From: Congeria kusceri
Taxonomy: Eukaryota > Mollusca > Bivalvia > Myida > Dreissenidae
Assembly: GCA_027627225.1 (NCBI GenBank)
Contig: CM051025.1
Span: 74,219,974-74,283,973, forward strand
Reading direction: 5' to 3'
Length of the DNA stretch: 64,000 nucleotides
A model generated the notes under the pieces. That model was not told the origin of the DNA, did not search any database, and saw nothing but the letters and a program-made list of their open reading frames with translations. The translations under genes and the position numbers were made by a program. This document shows positions 58,966-64,000 of the stretch, in pieces. Positions within the stretch are counted from its first letter, which is position 1, and each line of letters starts with the position of its first letter.

Positions 58966-61110
58966 GCTCTTGTTGATACTTATATAGGTTTATAAAACGA
59001 CGCTCGAAATTGAAACACTTCACTGCCCACAATAGTGAGATTTCTCCATGCAAAATTAATGCATGGGATTTACATTTTTCTCGGGAAACGAGGACACCAA
59101 ATGTCTTCAAATTGTTAACAATAAGGTGGAAATAAAAGTAGTCAAATTGCATTTATTTTAAGAAAATGTAAAAACGTGTTTGGTCATAATGTTTTATTTT
59201 ATGTGTTTATACAATCTTGATTAAAACATTGTTGGTTGTCTTAACTTGCAGCACCTTGTGTGTGCCTTTAATGAAAGTAGCTGGAAAATAATGTTATAAA
59301 AGTAATGGTTAATGTATAAATCTACTCAGAAATGTGACGGATATCATGAAATATACAAATATATCAATACTTGTTAATACATTTTTTAAATATTTATCTA
59401 AAATGCTCAAAGGACAGATATTTTCTGTTATATTATAGAAATCTCGCAACCACCAAATATCCTCCTTTAAAGATATTTCTTGTTGCGTGTGATTGATCAC
59501 CAATTACGGAATCTGCCGAGTGCTAACGATTGTGCGATCAAGATAATAGTATCTACTAAACTGCATATATCAGCGATCCGAAAACAAAGTGTTAATACAT
59601 TAAATGAAAATACATTAACACTGAGTAAACATGATACCAGTTGGTAAGTGGTTTGCTTAACTTTATGCCTTATTCATAAAAGGTCAGGTTATATAAAATG
59701 TATGTGTAGTATCATGGTTTATCTTAACTAATACACTAGCTACAATCATGTTATATCTACATATTGTATGAATGAACAAGTATTATACGCATATGTTGCA
59801 TGTTAAAAATGTTAGGAATACCAATTAAAATTACAAGTTATTCTGCATTGTCAATACTCTTGAGTACATTAACATTGAAATTTTACAAAATGGCTAAATT
59901 AATAACCGTACTATTACCATACCGATAAATTGTTTGTTATTATATCACATATGCATATTCAAAATGAATAAAATACACATATAACGTATGAAAGGAGAGA
60001 TAAATAAAAATCAAATAACAACTACTTGTGGATTGAAAGAAGTAAAACAAACACACACATACATCGAAAGTTTAAAATCGCTTAATATATGTATGACTTT
60101 TTTTTCTACATATTGTAACCGATTATTAGGAAGTACTGCAAGATGGGATTTAAATAGGTTGTGATTTGCGTTAGTCGAAGTTAAACAAGGAAATTGTTCT
60201 TGCAAATAAAAATCAAATTAGTTAGTGGTAGTCGGAAGTAGGAGTCGAAATCGTGTGTATATACCTGTATACTACTACTAATAATAATAATACTTGTACA
60301 GATTGCATTTATTACAAAAGAAGTATCTTTCGATATGTTAATGTTTAAACATCGTTCTATGATAATCATGATTTTATCTCTCATTTGATAACATCAAACA
60401 TAATTCGCAACGAATACACGGTGACGATCTGTGTCATATACGATATATATTTTAATGCATACTAAATGTGTCTGTCAGTATAATACATAATATAGCATTA
60501 TACATGTTAAAACGTGTTTGAGCAAGATGTCGTTAGGAGCTTTGTACATCATATTAACGATGTTCGACGTCCTCGGTGAAAAATGATTTTTGTAACATTG
60601 GGGTTAAACCAATCAGTATAATGCAACCACCAGATTGAACCATTTTATACATGAATATGTACTATGAAAGCTTTTAACTACATATATTATTTGTATCGAT
60701 GGCAATGTTTGTGAATCACGAATAATCAGTTGACTTTTACCAAACTGGACTATGTCAAAATAAGTATGTATTTGTAGAATTGATCTAGTTTGATAAACCA
60801 TAATCAGTTACCTCCATATAACGTGTCATTTAAATGTATGTAATTAAACGATGTTAATTGTATTCTATACAAGATGTTTAAGCGTTTACTACAGCAACTT
60901 AAACGATTCTAATTCGTATTCCTTACAAGACATTTATCATTTGTTACCAATGGTTTGTCCACTATTTCTAAATAAGTGAAGATCGCTGAGCGAAAAGCTA
61001 AATGTCTATGAGTGTGGCAACGGATAGAATCTAGCGTGTCTAAACTCATGCATCAATCGAAAGGAGAAACATATGCATTTTCATGGACGCATTTACAACT
61101 TTCAGTCTTA
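58966..61110. other. No gene recognised
   Basis: AT-rich, short frames without domains. A short (act)(aat)n run lies at about 60270-60292. Confidence 0.5.
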
Positions 61111-61600
61111 TTCAAGTTTATGCATTGATCAATACTATCAGCGCCATTGGTTATCGGAACAGAACACCAGTATAAATGTTAACTCGATAACACAATAAAA
61201 CACATGGACACACATGTGATGTAATTGGCAGTATTGCTCAGCAACTCTATTAGCATAAATTACGCGCTTGAATTGTTTCCTATATTTATACTCGTTTTTA
61301 TTTGTGCACGTGTTTCACGAGTTTAATTACACCATAATGGTATTTTAGTAGGATATTCAAGTTTATGCAGTGATCACACTATTAGCGCCATTGGTTATCA
61401 GAACATAACACCAGTATAAATGTTGACACGATAACACAATAAAACACGTGGACATACATGTGATGTTATGGCCAGTATTGCTCGGCAACTCTATTAGAAT
61501 TAATTATGCGCTTGAATTGTTTCCTATATTTATACTCGTTATTATTTGTGCGATGTTTTCACCAGTTTCATTATACCATAATAGTACTTTAGTAGGATAC
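61111..61600. repeat. 245-bp tandem duplication (two copies)
   Basis: Copies start at 61111 and 61356 with ttcaagtttatgca. They share agcgccattggttatc, accagtataaatgtt, gataacacaataaaacac, gcgcttgaattgtttcctat and ttatactcgtt. Identity is high but not perfect, so the duplication is not very recent. Confidence 0.9.
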
Positions 61601-61791
61601 TCTTTCATCGATTAAACTCGGCTTCAGTACGGAAATAAATACACATTCATCGTAACGGTGTTTTAGCATATTCCTGAATAAATGTAACTGCCTGGTTAAT
61701 GTCGCCGAGCTATACCATACATGGAAAAAGCAGTCTTTATCAAGTTTTTACACACCTACTTCTTTGTTTTGTTTGGGTCTTTATTTTTCTT

Positions 61792-61930
61792 AAAGACCTG
61801 TGAGAACAATACAATCCTCGTGCACGGGTCTATCTTTTTGCACGTGGCCGGGTCTTTCCAAATTGATATCAGACCCGTCCAAGTGCAAAAAGATAGACCC
61901 GTGCACTGGGATTGTATTGTTCACAGAAAA
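61792..61930. mobile_element. Palindromic MITE, copy 2 (opposite orientation)
   Basis: Halves gaacaatacaatcctcgtgc + acgggtctatctttttgcac and their complement (gtgcaaaaagatagacccgt + gcactgggattgtattgttc) pair almost completely around a short centre. This copy is the better palindrome of the two. Its right edge (gtattgttcacagaaa) is the complement of the left edge of copy 1, so the two are inverted. Confidence 0.85.
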
Positions 61931-62839
61931 CATTGTCCACGAGAAGCATATGCTTCAATTAAGTGTATATTCATTATGTAGTTCTAAAAGTACATACTTG
62001 TGCATGTACACGTTCACTGTTTGGACTTTCTGCATATTTATGTTATTTCAACTGCAGTTACAAAATACGAAATATATATCATGGCAGAAAACAATTTCGT
62101 TATGAAAATAATGACTTGTAACAGATGTTGTTATATATTTTACGACACAATATATGATTTTCTATAAAAATAATTAATGCAACGTGTATCGTTTTAATGC
62201 TGTATGTTTATAAATTCCTAGAAAAAAACATACACTAAACTATACCACGCATTAAAGCCATGCAGCTTCTTATTTAGTGACACCATTTTAAATAATTGTT
62301 TGTTTAAAAATGTACCAAATATTTGTATACATGTTGTTTATACATTCTACATCGAATATACAAAATCCAAATAAATACAAACAGTTTCAGCGTTAATTGT
62401 GGATTCTAAAGAAATGTCTTTCTGTTTATGAACAACTGTGGATTGTTTATCCATAAACGATACACTAAGATATTATGATTGAGAGTTGCTTATCGGCTAA
62501 TAACCAACGATTAAGATTAAGATTAAGAGGTCCGATGCGAAGGAATTTACCACATGTGAGTTAGCATCAGCACGACAAATCGTCCTTTATTTACAGATTA
62601 ACAGCGATAATGCAAACATTGAAAACATTGAAAAACTATTGCCCGAGTACAGTGCTTAACAAAACCATACATAATTATGATACATGTATATACTTATTCA
62701 TCTCAAAGTAGTCCTGACGAATTAACACTATATGGGTGTCCAGAGAGTGTGAACGGTATATTTGTATACAAAATGTATGACCACAATATCAAAAGCTCTG
62801 GATGTGTTGAATATAAGAATAATGAAACTCCAGAGACAG
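61931..62839. other. No gene recognised
   Basis: AT-rich. A small (gattaa)n run lies at about 62509-62528. The 89-codon frame beginning at 62677 has no recognisable domain and runs into dispersed repeat B. Confidence 0.45.
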
Positions 62840-63090
62840 CAGGAGACAAAACCTTGTTAACATCCGCTGGTCTGTTGGTCTTTTATTTGAGACAAGTGAC
62901 CAATTGCATATACGATATAAGACAATACGCACAACACAAAACATAAACATGATTTAAACTAGGGGTCACCGCCTTGGAACGGTCAATGCAAAACATTTGG
63001 CGTTTAAACCGGTTTAAAGACTTTCCGAACCTCACACTTAGCCCAGACTTAATCACAATACACGCACTTGTAAATACAATTTAGCCTCGT
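62840..63090 (+). repeat. Dispersed repeat B, copy 2
   Basis: Second copy of the 33185-33440 sequence. Shared: acaacacaaaacataaa-like, aaactagggg-tcaccgc, gcaaaacatttgg-gtttaaacc, aacctcacacttagcccaga. Confidence 0.6.
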
Positions 63091-63133
63091 AGCATTGCAA
63101 TTCTAATTAAATAGTAATAAAAGAGAATATTAA

Positions 63134-63340
63134 TTCAATTACAATGTAGTTGCAGTGGAAGCGAGACAAGCATTGTCTTGTGTGCAAACAGCATCCTGGT
63201 TGGTACGGGTAATTGCTGTCGGAAACTTTGTGGCTGGCATTTTGTCCGCGTCGATTCGTGACACGGACTGGGCGACCAGCGCGTTGTTCATTTCTGCAGC
63301 AGCGGTTATCTCACCATTTCTGTTGGTCATGTTCTTATGA
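63134..63340 (+). CDS. Possible exon of a small membrane protein; unrecognised
   Basis: A GC-richer island in AT-rich sequence is open from 63134 to a stop TGA at 63338. It reads VEARQALSCVQTASWLVRV and then two hydrophobic stretches, IAVGNFVAGILSASI and ALFISAAAVISPFLLVMFL, that could span membranes. An acceptor-like atgtag (63148) precedes it. The opposite strand is also open for 63 codons (Ala/Thr-rich), so the coding strand is uncertain. No family is recognised. It could be a lone terminal exon, a pseudogene or chance. Confidence 0.3.
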   Translation, partial: FNYNVVAVEARQALSCVQTASWLVRVIAVGNFVAGILSASIRDTDWATSALFISAAAVISPFLLVMFL

Positions 63341-63867
63341 ACCAGTCAGTATATGTTGTTGTTTTTTAAACAAACACTATTTTAGCTTTGGTTTACATGA
63401 AAAGTCTGACATGCGTCCAATTTTAAAGCATGATATTAATACCCGTTTCAATAAGGTGTTTATAGATATGAAGCAAATCATATACATGTAAATTTTGAAA
63501 GGTACACATATTCGATTCATTGTCTATTTGCAAAAAAAATATCAATCTAGCCTCTATGTACAATCTAGGTCCATGTGCATTTATTTGAACTTTTTAGTTC
63601 TTTTAATAGGCGTTGACACAGCCACTTCTTTTCTCTTGCCTGTACGCAAGCAAACCGGCACTCAGCGACCGACAAAAAATGGTAAATATATATTGATCGT
63701 CTACCCAACACATTGTTATTTTAGTTTTAGTTTGAGTAAACACTTGAGTGTTAAATACGCGAAATGTATATGCCATAGTGCTTATCAACATAAAGCTTTG
63801 TTTTGAGCAAATTGTAAAAATGTAATTTATTTTATGCGATCATTAATTGGAGAACATGCTGTTTGCA
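63341..63867. other. No gene recognised
   Basis: Short frames (for example 63495-63806) without domains. Confidence 0.45.
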
Positions 63868-64000
63868 GATTGTAATCAAGTACATTCTGTACTTCTGGCT
63901 CTTCATATTGATCTCTGTAGTGGTCCGCTGCAGTTCTGGCTCTTCATATTGATCAGTGTAGTGGTCCGCTGCAGTTCTGAAGGATTGTAATCAAGTACAT
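63868..64000. repeat. 41-bp tandem duplication flanked by direct repeats, at the window edge
   Basis: ttctggctcttcatattgat (63893 and 63934), each continuing to gtagtggtccgctgcag. The pair is flanked by gattgtaatcaagtacat at 63868 and again at 63983-64000. The array may continue past the window. Confidence 0.85.

Overview
This is a window of animal nuclear DNA, most likely from a bivalve mollusc. It is AT-rich and gene-poor, with introns bounded by GT/AG, animal-type genes, and a dense population of decayed non-LTR (LINE), Penelope-like and tyrosine-recombinase retroelements. Several repeats are types I associate from memory with heterodont bivalves such as the zebra mussel Dreissena: the long-TIR palindrome at 11.6-11.85 kb, the 'ccttcgaagaag...ggtcggtcggtcgg' repeats at 56.2-57.1 kb, and the 'gctcgactattcgaag' element at 57.4-58.9 kb. 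The species call is a recollection, not a database result.

Two host genes can be supported. The first (412-2073, +) is the 3' end of an ER-type cyclophilin (peptidyl-prolyl isomerase); three exons join cleanly in frame. The second (13892-15329, +) is the 3' end of a secreted cystine-knot ligand of the neurotrophin/Spaetzle kind. Two exons give a dibasic RHKR processing site followed by a domain with all six cystine-knot cysteines plus one extra. Just upstream of its first visible exon the splice acceptor and exon start have been duplicated. A third, weak candidate is a short hydrophobic open stretch at 63134-63340.

From 21 to 55 kb the window is mostly transposon. In order: a dispersed-repeat block (21.4-22.6 kb); a palindromic MITE abutting a 5'-truncated LINE (23.95-25.7 kb); a hairpin array (25.8-26.0 kb); a longer LINE with endonuclease and RT (26.5-29.6 kb); a minus-strand Penelope-like element with a GIY-YIG domain and a hammerhead-like motif (31.3-32.6 kb); a second copy of the dispersed repeat (34.5-36.0 kb); a foldback element with 32-bp inverted ends and TGTTATTATGTCAA-type repeat arms, carrying a LINE inside it (37.2-40.1 kb); an L1/Tx1-type LINE split by a 1.3-kb insertion (40.5-45.8 kb); and further LINE fragments. 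The most complete mobile element lies on the minus strand at 52.0-47.9 kb. It is a DIRS/Ngaro-like retrotransposon with a Gag-like protein with zinc finger, RT, RNase H, tyrosine recombinase and an SGNH-hydrolase-like domain. A LINE with a 378-codon open RT frame follows at 52.4-54.1 kb.

From 55 kb to the end the window is non-coding repeat: a multi-unit 'gtcaaggtcaccgt' array, a 165-bp satellite-like array bounded by perfect 16-bp inverted repeats, a 245-bp tandem duplication, a second copy of the palindromic MITE in opposite orientation, and a second copy of a dispersed repeat also seen at 33 kb. Most retroelement frames carry stops or frameshifts and should be treated as dead copies. Comparing the two long copies of the dispersed repeat suggests that about 6.9 kb of transposon-rich DNA was inserted into the first copy.
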